Assembly: GCA_964552395.1 (NCBI GenBank)
Contig: CAZKGM010000001.1
Location: 62,001-126,000 of the forward strand
Direction: 5' to 3'
Source: JAJDNH01 sp964552395
GTDB taxonomy: Bacteria; Acidobacteriota; Thermoanaerobaculia; Thermoanaerobaculales; Sulfomarinibacteraceae
DNA: 64,000 nt
Made by a program: the position numbers and the translations under genes. Shown here piece by piece: positions 8,381-16,578 of this stretch. Numbering within the stretch: position 1 is the stretch's first letter; each line of letters begins with the position of its first letter. The notes beneath the pieces are model-generated. The model made no database searches, was not told the origin of the DNA, and saw only the letters and a program-made list of their open reading frames with translations.

Positions 8381-8856
8381 GCGAAGCTCCGGCCCTCCTC
8401 CGGGTGACCGCCCGCGCTCCTCAGCCTGGAGACGTTCGTGCGCTCGAAGCAGCCGAACGGGCGTGCTTCTCGGATCCGTGGCCGAGCCATCTGTTTCTGG
8501 CGGAGATCTATGCGCCGGGGCGTTTCCACCGGATCCTCGTGGAACCGGCCGGGTATCTGGTAGCGTACCTGCTGTGCGCGTGGCAGTACCTCGACCTGCA
8601 CGTGCTGAAGGTGGCCACGCTGCCGTCGTATCGACGCATCGGCCTCGCGCGACGGCTCATGACTCTCGCCGAGGAGCACGCACGGGCGTCCGCTGGAGAG
8701 AGCGTGACGCTCGAGGTTCGGGAGAGCAACCTGGAGGCGATTGCTCTGTACCGGAACCTCGGCTTTCTCTCGGTAGGCCGGCGGCCGCACTACTACGGGG
8801 ATGGGGAGGACGCCCTGGTCATGACCAAGCGGATGGTCGATCTCGGAGATGGATGA
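8377..8856 (+). CDS. rimI: ribosomal protein S18 alanine N-acetyltransferase
   Basis: 159 aa GNAT protein starting at the ATGA overlap with tsaB. It contains the N-terminal ALEAAERACFSDPWPSHLF segment typical of RimI and the acetyl-CoA binding loop VATLPSYRRIGLARRLM (the Q/RxxGxG/A motif, here RRIGLA). It ends with LEVRESNLEAIALYRNLGFLSVGRRPHYYGDGEDALVMTK broken across strands 6-7. RimI acetylates the N-terminal Ala of ribosomal protein S18, and in many bacteria it is encoded next to tsaB. Substrate specificity is assigned by context and the family motif. Confidence 0.9.
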   Translation: MSEAPALLRVTARAPQPGDVRALEAAERACFSDPWPSHLFLAEIYAPGRFHRILVEPAGYLVAYLLCAWQYLDLHVLKVATLPSYRRIGLARRLMTLAEEHARASAGESVTLEVRESNLEAIALYRNLGFLSVGRRPHYYGDGEDALVMTKRMVDLGDG

Positions 8857-8930
8857 CAGCTTTCATCCGGGAGCCTCCCCGAAGCACCACGACCCCCATC
8901 TCGTTGAGCGCAACAGAGCGCGAGTGAATG

Positions 8931-8936
8931 TAGAAT
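8931..8936 (+). promoter_or_regulatory. -10 box TAGAAT of a likely leaderless transcript
   Basis: TAGAAT ends exactly 6 nt before the ATG at 8943, and no ribosome-binding site lies in between. A TTGAGC at 8904-8909 is 21 nt upstream, too far for a standard -35. Confidence 0.45.
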
Positions 8937-8942
8937 GAGCCA

Positions 8943-10055
8943 ATGGCCAAGCGACTGGGCGAGATTCTCCTCGACCGTGGCGCGGTGACGGTTGGCGAGC
9001 TGCACACGGCGCTCGATGCGTGCCACCGGGAGGGTGGGCGGCTCGGCTCCCACCTGCTGAGATACGGTTACGTCAGCGAGGGTGCCCTGCTCCAGGCGCT
9101 CTCCGAGCAGTACGCGGTGCCGCCCGTGACCGAGTCTCTGCTGCTGCGGGCGCCTGCGGCGGTTCTGGCGCTGGTCCCGGCGGAGGTGCAGCTGCGGTTG
9201 CTGGCCGTACCGTTCGAGCTGCGAACCGATCTTCTCTCGGTCGGCATGGTCAACCCACGCGACCTGGAGGCCATTGATGAGCTGTCTCGTGTCACAGGGA
9301 TGCGGGTGCACCCGTTTGTGGCGTGCGAGAGCGCTGTGCGCAAGCTGGCCGACACGTTCGGCGACGAGATCGAGGCTCCCATCCAGACCGGTCAAGGGCC
9401 ACGAGAGGCCGTGCCATCCTCGGCCTGGGACTCTCTGTGGCTCGTGCCGCGGGCGAGCGGCGCTGATTTGGCTGCGGTTCGGATGCCGGCCACGGCCGCT
9501 CGCGAGGTCGGCCTGCTGGCAACATTTCCGGAGCTCGTGCCGGTGCTCGATGCCGGGGGGTGGGATGGGGCTGAAACCCTTGACGACGAGAGTTTCCGGC
9601 GTGGGCTGCGACGGGCTGTGCATCGCGACGAGATTGGCGATCTCCTGATGCGCTATGCGGCGCGGCTGCTTTCCCGCATTGCACTGTTCTCGGTCCACAA
9701 AGAGAGAGTCGTCGGCTGGATGGCCACCGGCCCAGGTGTGGTCGTTGAGGATGTGCAGGCGGTTCAAGTCAGCGTCGACCGCCCCTCTTTGTTCAGCAAT
9801 CTGCTCGCAGGTAGTGGCTACCACCTCGGTCCCGTACCCTCCGATGCTGCCAATGCGGATATCGTGCGCGCCCTGGGCGAGCCGGCTCCGGAGGCTCTGG
9901 CTGTGGTTCCGGTGTGCGTGAAGGACAGGACCGTGGCCTTCTTGCTAGGAGACAACCCGGGTGAGGTCGGCGCCGTCCCGGTGGCGGATCTCCAGATGAT
10001 GGCGCAGCGTGCCGGGGTCGCCTTCGAGCTCCTGATCCTCCGCAGCAAGATCTAG
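8943..10055 (+). CDS. GspE/PilB N-terminal (MshEN-like) domain protein
   Basis: 370 aa. The first ~145 residues repeat the GspEN pattern: LGEILLDRGAVTVGELHTALDACHREGGRLGSHL broken by helices, then YGYVSEGALLQALSEQYAVPP, then VPAEVQLRLLAVPFEL and VGMVNPRDLEAIDEL. In type II secretion and type IV pilus ATPases this domain precedes the motor and can bind c-di-GMP. Here no Walker A or ATPase part follows. The C-terminal half (roughly 150-370) is unannotated and may be GAF-like (MRYAARLLSRIALFSVHKERVVGWMATG; VPVCVKDRTVAFLLGD). It is probably a stand-alone regulator of pili or motility. The stop codon abuts a long imperfect hairpin repeat. Confidence 0.75.
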   Translation: MAKRLGEILLDRGAVTVGELHTALDACHREGGRLGSHLLRYGYVSEGALLQALSEQYAVPPVTESLLLRAPAAVLALVPAEVQLRLLAVPFELRTDLLSVGMVNPRDLEAIDELSRVTGMRVHPFVACESAVRKLADTFGDEIEAPIQTGQGPREAVPSSAWDSLWLVPRASGADLAAVRMPATAAREVGLLATFPELVPVLDAGGWDGAETLDDESFRRGLRRAVHRDEIGDLLMRYAARLLSRIALFSVHKERVVGWMATGPGVVVEDVQAVQVSVDRPSLFSNLLAGSGYHLGPVPSDAANADIVRALGEPAPEALAVVPVCVKDRTVAFLLGDNPGEVGAVPVADLQMMAQRAGVAFELLILRSKI

Positions 10056-10134
10056 GAGCGCGCACCGCATAGCCCGTCTTGGACGCGAGGAGGGGTCGGA
10101 GGGTCTGTCTGACGGGCCATGCGGCACGCGCTCC
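10055..10134 (+). repeat. long imperfect hairpin element, copy 1
   Basis: Bases 10056-10078 pair with 10111-10133 in a stem with 20 of 23 pairs and a 32-nt loop. The element begins on the last base of the preceding stop codon. Blocks CCGCATAGCCCGTCT and TCTGACGGGCCATGCGGCACGC recur with small changes in a second copy at 16578-16656. It could be a dispersed palindromic repeat, a 3'-end structure or a small RNA. There is no U tract. Confidence 0.5.
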
Positions 10135-10238
10135 TCTGGATGCGCTGTGCGCATCCTCATAAGTGGCTTTGGGTTTGGAGGCCGCTGCCCAGCAGATCCT
10201 GGGGGGACCTTGTGAAGTCAGGGACGAGCTCTTTCCTG

Positions 10239-10269
10239 CTGGCATTCTCGGGGAGGTTGCGACTATAAT
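10239..10269 (+). promoter_or_regulatory. promoter of the fumarase operon
   Basis: A perfect TATAAT lies at 10264-10269. CTGGCA at 10239-10244 is a possible -35 with a long 19-nt spacer. The leader to the ATG at 10314 is about 38 nt and contains GGAAGGAGG. Confidence 0.5.
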
Positions 10270-10313
10270 CACAAGGGCATCCGGATACCGGGTGCCGTTG
10301 GAAGGAGGTACCG

Positions 10314-11198
10314 ATGATCGAGAGGGATCGGTACGTTGAGCTGTTTACCGAGCTGCTTCGCCGGGCGTCGACGCAGCTGCCGTCTGACGTTGTCGAAGCC
10401 CTTCGCACTGGCCGAAGTGCGGAGGAGGAAGGGAGTCTTGCGCAGAAGGCCCTGGACACCATTCTCATGAACGTGGATCTGGCTCGCCAGCAGGTGGCGC
10501 CGATCTGCCAGGACACGGGGACTCCGGTGGCGTGGATCCACCATCCCCTGGGTGTCAGCACGAGGGAGCTGGGCGAGGCCATGAGGGAGGCGGTGCGCCG
10601 GGCAACAAGCCAGCAGGCTTTGCGGCCGAATGCAGTCGAGACGCTGACCGGAAGGAACACGGGTGACGGCGCCGGGCGCGGGATCCCGTTCCTCCACTTC
10701 GAGGAGTGGGACCGGCCGGAGGTCGAGGTGCGGGCGCTCTTGAAAGGTGGCGGCAGCGAGAATGTCGGCATGCAGGCCAAGCTCCCTGACAACCGGCTGG
10801 ACGCAGGGCGCGACCTCGAGGGCGTGCGGCGGGTGGTACTGGACGCGGTAGTTCAGGCGCAGGGCAAAGGATGCGCCCCCGGGACTCTCGGAGTGTGCAT
10901 CGGCGGAGATCGAGTGTCGGCCTTTGAGGAGTCCAAGCGACAGCTGCTGAGACCGCTCCCCGACGAGAACCCGGTCGCCAAACTGGCGGAGCTGGAGGCG
11001 ATCCTCCTGCGACAGGCCAATGAGCTCGGCATCGGCCCCATGGGCTTCGGGGGGAAGACCACGCTGTTGGGCGTCAAGATCGGCTCTCTCGACCGCCTGC
11101 CCGCATGCTACTTCGTCACCATCAGCTACATGTGCTGGGCCGACAGACGTGCGGGTGTCCGAATCTCGGAAGGAGGCGAGGCAACATGGCTGAGCTGA
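10314..11198 (+). CDS. fumarate hydratase class I, alpha subunit
   Basis: 294 aa N-terminal subunit of the two-subunit, iron-sulfur fumarase/tartrate dehydratase family. VAPICQDTGTPVAWI carries the first cluster Cys, and GCAPGTLGVCIGGDR carries later cysteines of the 4Fe-4S site. A GGAGG site lies directly upstream. It overlaps the beta subunit by 13 nt. The cluster's labile iron hydrates fumarate to malate in the cytosol. Malate dehydrogenase follows in the same direction, which favours fumarase over tartrate dehydratase. TATAAT at 10264 is the likely promoter. Confidence 0.92.
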   Translation: MIERDRYVELFTELLRRASTQLPSDVVEALRTGRSAEEEGSLAQKALDTILMNVDLARQQVAPICQDTGTPVAWIHHPLGVSTRELGEAMREAVRRATSQQALRPNAVETLTGRNTGDGAGRGIPFLHFEEWDRPEVEVRALLKGGGSENVGMQAKLPDNRLDAGRDLEGVRRVVLDAVVQAQGKGCAPGTLGVCIGGDRVSAFEESKRQLLRPLPDENPVAKLAELEAILLRQANELGIGPMGFGGKTTLLGVKIGSLDRLPACYFVTISYMCWADRRAGVRISEGGEATWLS

Positions 11199-11782
11199 AG
11201 CTACCGGCGGACGAGGAAACGATACGCGAGCTGACCGTTGGCGACTACGTCGAGCTGACCGGCCGCATGATCACTGGACGGGACGCAGCCCACAAGTGGT
11301 TGCTCGAGGGTTTTCGCGAAGAGGTGGCACCGTTTCTCGATGGGACGATGATCTATCAGTGCGGGCCGGTCGTGCGCAAGAACGACGACGGGAGCTACGA
11401 CTTCGTTGCCGCCGGGCCGACCACCTCGATCCGGGAAGAGCCCTACGAGGCCGAGGTCATTCGTCAGTACGGCCTCCGCGGCGTGATTGGCAAGGGGGGG
11501 ATGGGGCCGAAGACCCTCGACGGTCTCGGTCGCTACGGTGCCGTCTACCTGCACGCTGTGGGCGGGGCGGCCCAAGTCCTGGCGGCCGCGGTAAAGAAGG
11601 TGGAGCGTGTCTTCATGCTCGAGGAGTTCGGTGTTCCGGAGGCCCTGTGGGTTATCCACGTCGAGCGGTTCCCTGTGATGGTTACCATGGACTCACACGG
11701 AGGAACTCTCCACGAGACGGTTGAACGTGAGTCCCGGGAACGTCTCGGCCGGTTGCTGAACAGTGAAACGAACCGGACATGA
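11186..11782 (+). CDS. fumarate hydratase class I, beta subunit
   Basis: 198 aa C-terminal subunit. The start ATG at 11186 lies inside the end of the alpha gene, preceded by GGAAGGAGG. Motifs: VGDYVELTGRMITGRDAAHKWL, IYQCGPVV, AGPTTSIREEPYEAEVIRQYGLRGVIGKGGMG (split across the active site), and GGAAQVLAAAVKKVERVFMLEEFGVPEALWV. These match the swivelling beta subunit that completes the active site of class I fumarases. The ~79-nt gap to malate dehydrogenase carries a GGGAGG site for that gene. Confidence 0.92.
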   Translation: MAELKLPADEETIRELTVGDYVELTGRMITGRDAAHKWLLEGFREEVAPFLDGTMIYQCGPVVRKNDDGSYDFVAAGPTTSIREEPYEAEVIRQYGLRGVIGKGGMGPKTLDGLGRYGAVYLHAVGGAAQVLAAAVKKVERVFMLEEFGVPEALWVIHVERFPVMVTMDSHGGTLHETVERESRERLGRLLNSETNRT

Positions 11783-11860
11783 GTCTCCGCCGTTCGTCGT
11801 GAGCGGAGGAGGTTGTGAGCACAATCTCGTGAATCGGGAAATGAGAACTGGGAGGTCATC

Positions 11861-12796
11861 ATGAGGAACAAGATCACCGTCATCGGTGCTGGCCACGTCG
11901 GTGAGACAGCCGCGTACAACATTGCTCGTCTCGAGCTGGGCGACGTCGTTCTGATCGACATCGTCGACGGAATGCCGCAAGGCAAGGCGCTCGACATGTT
12001 CGAGTCGTCGCCGGTCTTTCCGTTCGACTCGAAGATCACAGGCACTAGCGACTATGCCGATACCGCCGGCTCGGACATCGTCGTCATGACCGCGGGGCTG
12101 CCGCGCAAGCCGGGGATGAGCCGCGACGACCTGCTATTCAAGAACCTGTCGATCGTCAAGGACTGCATAGGTCGGATCATCAAGGGATCGCCAGAGGCGA
12201 CGCTGATCGTGATCACGAACCCGCTGGACGCCATGTGTGAAGTGGCGCGACGAGTCTCGGGTTTTCCGCGGGAGCGGGTGATCGGCATGGCCGGCATCCT
12301 GGACTCGGCGCGCATGCGCTCGTTCATCGCCATGGAGCTGGGAGTCTCGGTCGAGAACACGCACGCCTTCGTTCTCGGTGGTCATGGCGACAGCATGGTA
12401 CCGCTGGCGCGCTACTCCACAGTCGCCGGAATCCCGATCACGCACCTGCTTTCGCAGGAGCGGATCGACGCCATTATCGAGCGGACGCGTAAGGGCGGGG
12501 GCGAGATCGTCGCGCTGCTCAAGACCGGTTCGGCATACTACGCGCCTGGTCTGGCTGCGGCGCAGATGGCGGACGCGATTCTCAACGACAAGCACAAGAT
12601 TCTGCCCTGCGCGGCGTACCTCGACGGCGAGTACGGCATCAGCGGTACTTACGTTGGCGTACCGATCCAACTCGGCCGCAAGGGCATGGAGAAGGTGATC
12701 GAGATCGAGCTGACAGAGGATGAGCGCTCCGCCTTGAACAAGAGCGCTGACGCGGTCAAGGAGCTCATCGAGATGTTCCCCAAGGACCTGGCCTGA
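11861..12796 (+). CDS. mdh: malate dehydrogenase (LDH-like type)
   Basis: 311 aa. Rossmann motif VIGAGHVGETAA at residue ~6 and LIDIVDGMPQGKALD with the NAD-selecting Asp. The mobile loop AGLPRKPGMSRDDLL carries Arg where lactate dehydrogenases carry Gln, so oxaloacetate/malate is the substrate. NPLDAMCEVA and GHGDSMVPL contain the Asn and catalytic His. Together with the fumarase genes it forms a contiguous fumarate-malate-oxaloacetate unit of the TCA cycle. The start is supported by GGGAGG, and a strong GC hairpin follows the stop codon. Confidence 0.96.
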   Translation: MRNKITVIGAGHVGETAAYNIARLELGDVVLIDIVDGMPQGKALDMFESSPVFPFDSKITGTSDYADTAGSDIVVMTAGLPRKPGMSRDDLLFKNLSIVKDCIGRIIKGSPEATLIVITNPLDAMCEVARRVSGFPRERVIGMAGILDSARMRSFIAMELGVSVENTHAFVLGGHGDSMVPLARYSTVAGIPITHLLSQERIDAIIERTRKGGGEIVALLKTGSAYYAPGLAAAQMADAILNDKHKILPCAAYLDGEYGISGTYVGVPIQLGRKGMEKVIEIELTEDERSALNKSADAVKELIEMFPKDLA

Positions 12797-12803
12797 CCCG
12801 ATT

Positions 12804-12828
12804 CGGGGCGGGGCTTTTCCCCGCCCCG
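12804..12828 (+). terminator. GC-rich hairpin after mdh
   Basis: CGGGGCGGGG (12804-12813) pairs perfectly with CCCCGCCCCG (12819-12828), 10 bp with a CTTTT loop, starting 8 nt after the stop. It lacks a U tract. Confidence 0.6.
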
Positions 12829-12898
12829 GGGTCCCATCCCACGGGCCCGAATGGGGCTTGCAGCGGCGATGCGGTGCAGGTACCGCCCGGGTGGCGAG

Positions 12899-12928
12899 TT
12901 GACAGCTCTCGCCGGCCGCGCGTATATT
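12899..12928 (+). promoter_or_regulatory. near-consensus sigma-70 promoter
   Basis: TTGACA (12899-12904), an 18-nt spacer and TATATT (12923-12928). It would start transcription near 12935, giving a ~20-nt leader with GGAAGGGAGG before the ATG at 12954. It is one of the best promoter matches in the window. Confidence 0.8.
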
Positions 12929-12953
12929 GTGGTCAGGTTGGAAGGGAGGCGAC

Positions 12954-13403
12954 ATGCGCAAAGTGTTTGTCAGCTTCTTCGTGCTGGCTTTGACCGTCGG
13001 CGTTGCCGGCGTGGCGGATGCGGGCGCTCCGGGAGCCGCTGGAGCCACCTCCGTACTGACTCATGGTGAGTTCGCCCAGCTGATGATGTCCAGGCTCGCG
13101 ACCAGGCAGGCTCCGAAGCTGGAACGCGCGGACGCGCTCGAGCGTGCACAGATGCTCGGTCTGATGCCCGAGCAGTGGGCGGTTGAGTCCGTCATGACTC
13201 ATGCTGAGCTCGCTCAGGTGCTCCAGGCCGCTGGGGTCGCTTACTCTCCGCGTGATGCTGAAGCGCCCCTGACCCGTGAGGTTGCCGACACGGTGGTCAG
13301 CCAGGATGCTGACCAGCTTCGTTCGTATGTTGGAAGGACGATCGGCCGTGCCAGGTCGATCCAGGCGCCAGTAACCCACACGATCAGCGTCTCCGAGTTC
13401 TGA
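12954..13403 (+). CDS. small secreted SLH-like protein
   Basis: 149 aa. MRKVFVSFFVLALTVGVAGV-ADA is a clear signal peptide ending near residue 23. I chose ATG 12954 over 12927 because it directly follows GGAAGGGAGG and begins the signal sequence. The mature part has two similar segments (LTHGEFAQLMMSRL and MTHAELAQVLQAAG) separated by ALERAQMLGLMPEQW, resembling S-layer-homology half repeats. No cysteine is present in the mature chain. It stands alone between a near-consensus promoter and an ideal terminator, so it is probably an abundant monocistronic envelope protein. Function unknown; peptidoglycan or polysaccharide binding is a guess from the SLH-like repeats. Confidence 0.75.
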   Translation: MRKVFVSFFVLALTVGVAGVADAGAPGAAGATSVLTHGEFAQLMMSRLATRQAPKLERADALERAQMLGLMPEQWAVESVMTHAELAQVLQAAGVAYSPRDAEAPLTREVADTVVSQDADQLRSYVGRTIGRARSIQAPVTHTISVSEF

Positions 13404-13430
13404 CCTTCGACGAGTGACACAGCAACTTGG

Positions 13431-13466
13431 CGGCCGCCGGAGACCCGGCGGCCGTTGTTCTTTTTT
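13431..13466 (+). terminator. rho-independent terminator
   Basis: CGGCCGCCGG (13431-13440) and CCGGCGGCCG (13445-13454) form a perfect 10-bp stem with an AGAC loop, followed by TTGTTCTTTTTT (13455-13466). It ends the secreted-protein transcript and touches the convergent DUF1858 stop codon. Confidence 0.9.
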
Positions 13467-13669
13467 CAGGGCTTCACCAGTGCCTTGCGGAGATCGTCGA
13501 GCACCGGCGTCAGGTCCTCGATCCCCTTGTCGGCAGCGAGCTCGCGGAGTGTTCCCCAGAACGGTTCGCCACAGCGGATGCAAATGATCCCGTACCGCGC
13601 CAAGATCCTGACGCTCTCGGGCGACTCGGCCACCAGCTCCTCGATGCGGATGTTCGGGGTGATCTCCAT
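13466..13669 (-). CDS. DUF1858 domain protein
   Basis: 67 aa, essentially one DUF1858 domain: ITPNIRIEELVAESPESVRIL, then YGIICIRCGEPFWGTLRELAADKGI. The family's conserved C-x-x-C (CIRC) in the middle could bind a metal or act in redox. Related domains occur alone or fused to hybrid-cluster or DUF542-like proteins linked with iron and nitric-oxide chemistry. The function here is unknown. It has its own promoter at 13688-13716 on this strand. Confidence 0.85.
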   Translation of the reverse strand: MEITPNIRIEELVAESPESVRILARYGIICIRCGEPFWGTLRELAADKGIEDLTPVLDDLRKALVKP

Positions 13670-13687
13670 GTCAACGCCTCCGACCAG

Positions 13688-13716
13688 AGTGTACAGCCAG
13701 GTGTAACAACTGTCAG
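13688..13716 (-). promoter_or_regulatory. promoter of the DUF1858 gene
   Basis: On the minus strand CTGACA (13716-13711), a 17-nt spacer and TACACT (13693-13688) lie 18 nt before the ATG. The -35 hexamer is the same as in the Crp-gene promoter at 62377. Confidence 0.7.
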
Positions 13717-13763
13717 CGTCTCTCGTGCCGGCTCCTTTTGCCGGGGTGGAGGCCGAGTGGCGG

Positions 13764-13793
13764 CTGGCACCGGGAGGTGAATCACGCTAGACT
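13764..13793 (+). promoter_or_regulatory. candidate promoter of the enoyl-CoA hydratase gene
   Basis: CTGGCA (13764-13769), an 18-nt spacer and TAGACT (13788-13793). This predicts a leader of about 75 nt before the ATG at 13874. Confidence 0.5.
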
Positions 13794-13873
13794 GCGGCTC
13801 GCGGCCGGCCTCCTCGAGCCGGCAGCGGCGACAACTCTCGCCGAGCAGCAGAAGGGCCTCTGAGGAGGAGATC

Positions 13874-14656
13874 ATGGGCTTCGATAACCTCAAGGTCGCG
13901 ACCCACGATGGCGTGCAGTGGATCACGATCGACCGTCCGGAGAAGCTGAACGCTCTCAACATGGCTACGCTTGCGGAGCTCGATGCGGCGGTGGCCGCAT
14001 CGGCGAGCGACAATGCTGTTCTTGCCGTGGTGCTCACCGGCAGCGGCGACAAGGCTTTTGTCGCGGGTGCCGACATCGCCGAGCTCAACGTTCTCGGGCC
14101 GGAGGCCGCGAAGGAGTATGCTCTTCGCGGGCAGGCAGTGTTCAACCGGATCGAGTGCTCGACCAAGCCGATGATCGCTGCGGTCAACGGCTATGCCCTT
14201 GGCGGTGGCTGCGAGCTGGCCATGGCGTGCCATCTGCGGCTTGCCAGCTCCAACGCCGTCTTCGGTCAGCCGGAGGTCAAGCTCGGGCTGATTCCCGGCT
14301 TTGCCGGTACCCAGCGGTTGCCACGGCTGGTTGGCAAGGGGCGTGCTCTCGAGATCCTGCTCAGCGGACGCAACGTCAAGGCAGGTGAGGCCGAACGGAT
14401 TGGACTTGTCAACCGTGTCGTCGAGCCGCTCGAGCTGACTCAGGCGGTGCAGGAGCTCGTCGCGGCCATTCTCCGCAACGGCCCGGTTGCGGTGGGACAC
14501 TGCGTTGAAGCGGTACAGCATGGCGTGGAAATGTCGTTCGACGATGGCTGTCTCCTCGAGGCTACCCTGTTCGGGCTCTGCGCCGCTGGGGAGGAGATGC
14601 AGGAGGGCACGGCCGCCTTCCTCGAAAAGCGGCAGCCGCGGTTCAGGAGGTCCTGA
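13874..14656 (+). CDS. enoyl-CoA hydratase (crotonase family)
   Basis: 260 aa. The oxyanion-hole segment AFVAGADIAEL and GYALGGGCELAMAC are present, followed by VFGQPEVKLGLIPGFAGTQRL. Both catalytic glutamates of true hydratases are retained (GGCEL and GQPE), so this is likely a 2-enoyl-CoA hydratase of fatty-acid or amino-acid oxidation rather than an isomerase. The start follows GAGGAGGAG. The downstream DUF47 gene begins 2 nt after the stop, which suggests co-transcription although the functions look unrelated. Confidence 0.92.
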   Translation: MGFDNLKVATHDGVQWITIDRPEKLNALNMATLAELDAAVAASASDNAVLAVVLTGSGDKAFVAGADIAELNVLGPEAAKEYALRGQAVFNRIECSTKPMIAAVNGYALGGGCELAMACHLRLASSNAVFGQPEVKLGLIPGFAGTQRLPRLVGKGRALEILLSGRNVKAGEAERIGLVNRVVEPLELTQAVQELVAAILRNGPVAVGHCVEAVQHGVEMSFDDGCLLEATLFGLCAAGEEMQEGTAAFLEKRQPRFRRS

Positions 14657-14658
14657 GA

Positions 14659-15333
14659 ATGGTCCGTGCACTGGTTGGATTGTTTGCCAAGAGCCCGTTC
14701 AAACCGCTCCAGGTTCACATGGACAAGGTCATGGCCTGCGTCAACCTGGTGCCGGACCTGGTTGGCGCTCTCGTCGACGGTGATGACGAACGGTTGGCCC
14801 AGATCCGCAAGGAGATCACCCGCACCGAGCACGAGGCCGACCTTGTCAAAAACCAGCTGCGGGACAACCTCCCAAGGACCCTGTTCTTGCCGGTCTCGCG
14901 TGCCGACCTGTTGCAGCTGATTCACCATCAGGACGATATCGCCGATGGTGCGGAGGATGCTGCGATCCTCTGTGGCATGAAGCACCTGACGGTTCCGTCC
15001 GGGCTCAAAGACGATGTCCTGCGGTTCGCGGAGCTCTGCGTGGGAGCCGCTCGCTCCGCCGAGGAGCTGGTCGCCAAGCTCGATGAGCTTCTGGAGACCG
15101 GATTCGCCGGACCGGATGCCGCGGAGGTCACGCAGCTCGTCGATCGGATAGGCCAGCAGGAGTGGGAGGCGGACAAGGGAGCGTTCAAACTTCTCAAGGC
15201 GTTCTTCCGGTCGGATCAGATGGCCTCCTGCAGCGACATTGTGCTGTGGATGAAGCTGTGCGAGGCTCTCGGCGATATCGCCAATGCCGCCGAGCAGGTC
15301 GCCAACCACCTGCGGCTCATGCTCGCTCGCTAG
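14659..15333 (+). CDS. DUF47 / TIGR00153 PhoU-like protein
   Basis: 224 aa all-helical protein of the DUF47 (PhoU-like) family: PFKPLQVHMDKVMACVNLVPDLV, EITRTEHEADLVKNQLR and a HHQDDIADGAEDAAIL acidic metal-binding helix, with WEADKGAFKLLKAFF and DIANAAEQVANHLRLML near the end. These proteins are encoded with Pit phosphate permeases and are thought to regulate them. Here the permease gene starts 9 nt downstream, so a phosphate uptake pair is clear. No regulator gene is adjacent. Confidence 0.9.
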   Translation: MVRALVGLFAKSPFKPLQVHMDKVMACVNLVPDLVGALVDGDDERLAQIRKEITRTEHEADLVKNQLRDNLPRTLFLPVSRADLLQLIHHQDDIADGAEDAAILCGMKHLTVPSGLKDDVLRFAELCVGAARSAEELVAKLDELLETGFAGPDAAEVTQLVDRIGQQEWEADKGAFKLLKAFFRSDQMASCSDIVLWMKLCEALGDIANAAEQVANHLRLMLAR

Positions 15334-15342
15334 GGCTTGGCC

Positions 15343-16578
15343 ATGGGCGCCTTTCTCCTGGTCGTGGCCATTGCTGCAGGCTTCTACATGGCCTGGAACA
15401 TCGGTGCCAACGACGTGGCGAACGCCTTCGGAACCAGTGTCGGCTCGCGAGCCCTCACGTTCCGCCAGGCGGTTGTCGTAGCGGCGGTATTCGAGTTCCT
15501 CGGCGCCGTGCTGGTCGGCGCGCACGTCACTGGCACGATCCGCTCCGGGCTGTTCGACCCGACCCTTCTCGCTGGGAGGGAGCACACGCTGGCCCTCGGG
15601 ATGCTCGCGGCCCTGATCGGGGCCGGAATCTGGCTGCAGATTGCCACGCACATGGGGTATCCAGTGTCGACGACGCACTCCATCGTCGGCGCCATCGTCG
15701 GCTTCGCTCTGGTGGTCCTGCCAAGCGATGCCATCAACTGGGGTCAGGTCGCGAAGGTCGTAGCCTCTTGGATTGTCTCTCCGGTGGTCGGAGCTCTACT
15801 TGGATGGGCGATCTTCCTCGTCTTGAAGAAGCTGATCTTCAACCGGCCCGATCCGCTGGCCCGATCCCGGAAAGTCGCCCCGTTCCTTCTGTTCTCCGTT
15901 TTCTTCGTGCTGTGCCTGAGCTTCCTGTACAAGGGGCTGAAGCAGCTCCACCTCGACTTCTCTCCGTTGCATGCGGTCATGATCGCCGCGGCGGTCGGTT
16001 TCGTTGCCTGGCTCGTGGGATGGGCTCTGATCCGGGGGAATGCCCGCGACATGCCATACTCGAAGAACCTGGGCCAGGTGGAGGAGCTCTTCCGGCACCT
16101 CCAGATCATCACAGCGTGCACGGTTGCGTTCGCCCACGGCGCGAATGACGTGGCCAACGCGGTCGGCCCGATGGCCGCCGTGGTCTCGATCATCCAGAGT
16201 GGTGCAATCCTGCCTTCAGTGGAAGTGCCATTGTGGATCCTGGCACTGGGCGGCGTAGGCATCGTGATCGGCCTTGCGACGTTCGGCTACAGGGTGATCG
16301 AAACCGTCGGCAAGAAGATCACCGAGATGAACCCGTCCCGCGGTTTCTCCGCCGAGTTTGGGGGTGCGGTCACTGTTCTTTTTGCCTCGCGTCTCGGCCT
16401 GCCGGTGTCGACTACCCATGTCATCGTCGGCGCCGTGATCGGCGTCGGTTTCGCGCGCGGCATGGCCGCCCTCGACCTCAGGGTCATCCGCGAGATTGCA
16501 ATCACGTGGATCGTGACGGTACCCGCTGCTGGGGTGGTGACCGTCCTTTGTTTCTACCTGCTCCGCGTGGTGCTATAG
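15343..16578 (+). CDS. pit: inorganic phosphate transporter, Pit family
   Basis: 411 aa polytopic permease. Duplicated PiT signatures are visible: WNIGANDVANAFGTSVGSRALT near the N-terminus and AHGANDVANAVGPMAAVVSI in the second half, each with a downstream PVSTTHxIVGA motif. About ten hydrophobic segments are present. It takes up phosphate by cation symport across the inner membrane. ATG 15343 is preferred; an in-frame TTG at 15337 would add two residues, and neither has a strong ribosome-binding site, so coupling to the DUF47 gene is likely. A hairpin repeat begins at the stop codon. Confidence 0.93.
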   Translation: MGAFLLVVAIAAGFYMAWNIGANDVANAFGTSVGSRALTFRQAVVVAAVFEFLGAVLVGAHVTGTIRSGLFDPTLLAGREHTLALGMLAALIGAGIWLQIATHMGYPVSTTHSIVGAIVGFALVVLPSDAINWGQVAKVVASWIVSPVVGALLGWAIFLVLKKLIFNRPDPLARSRKVAPFLLFSVFFVLCLSFLYKGLKQLHLDFSPLHAVMIAAAVGFVAWLVGWALIRGNARDMPYSKNLGQVEELFRHLQIITACTVAFAHGANDVANAVGPMAAVVSIIQSGAILPSVEVPLWILALGGVGIVIGLATFGYRVIETVGKKITEMNPSRGFSAEFGGAVTVLFASRLGLPVSTTHVIVGAVIGVGFARGMAALDLRVIREIAITWIVTVPAAGVVTVLCFYLLRVVL

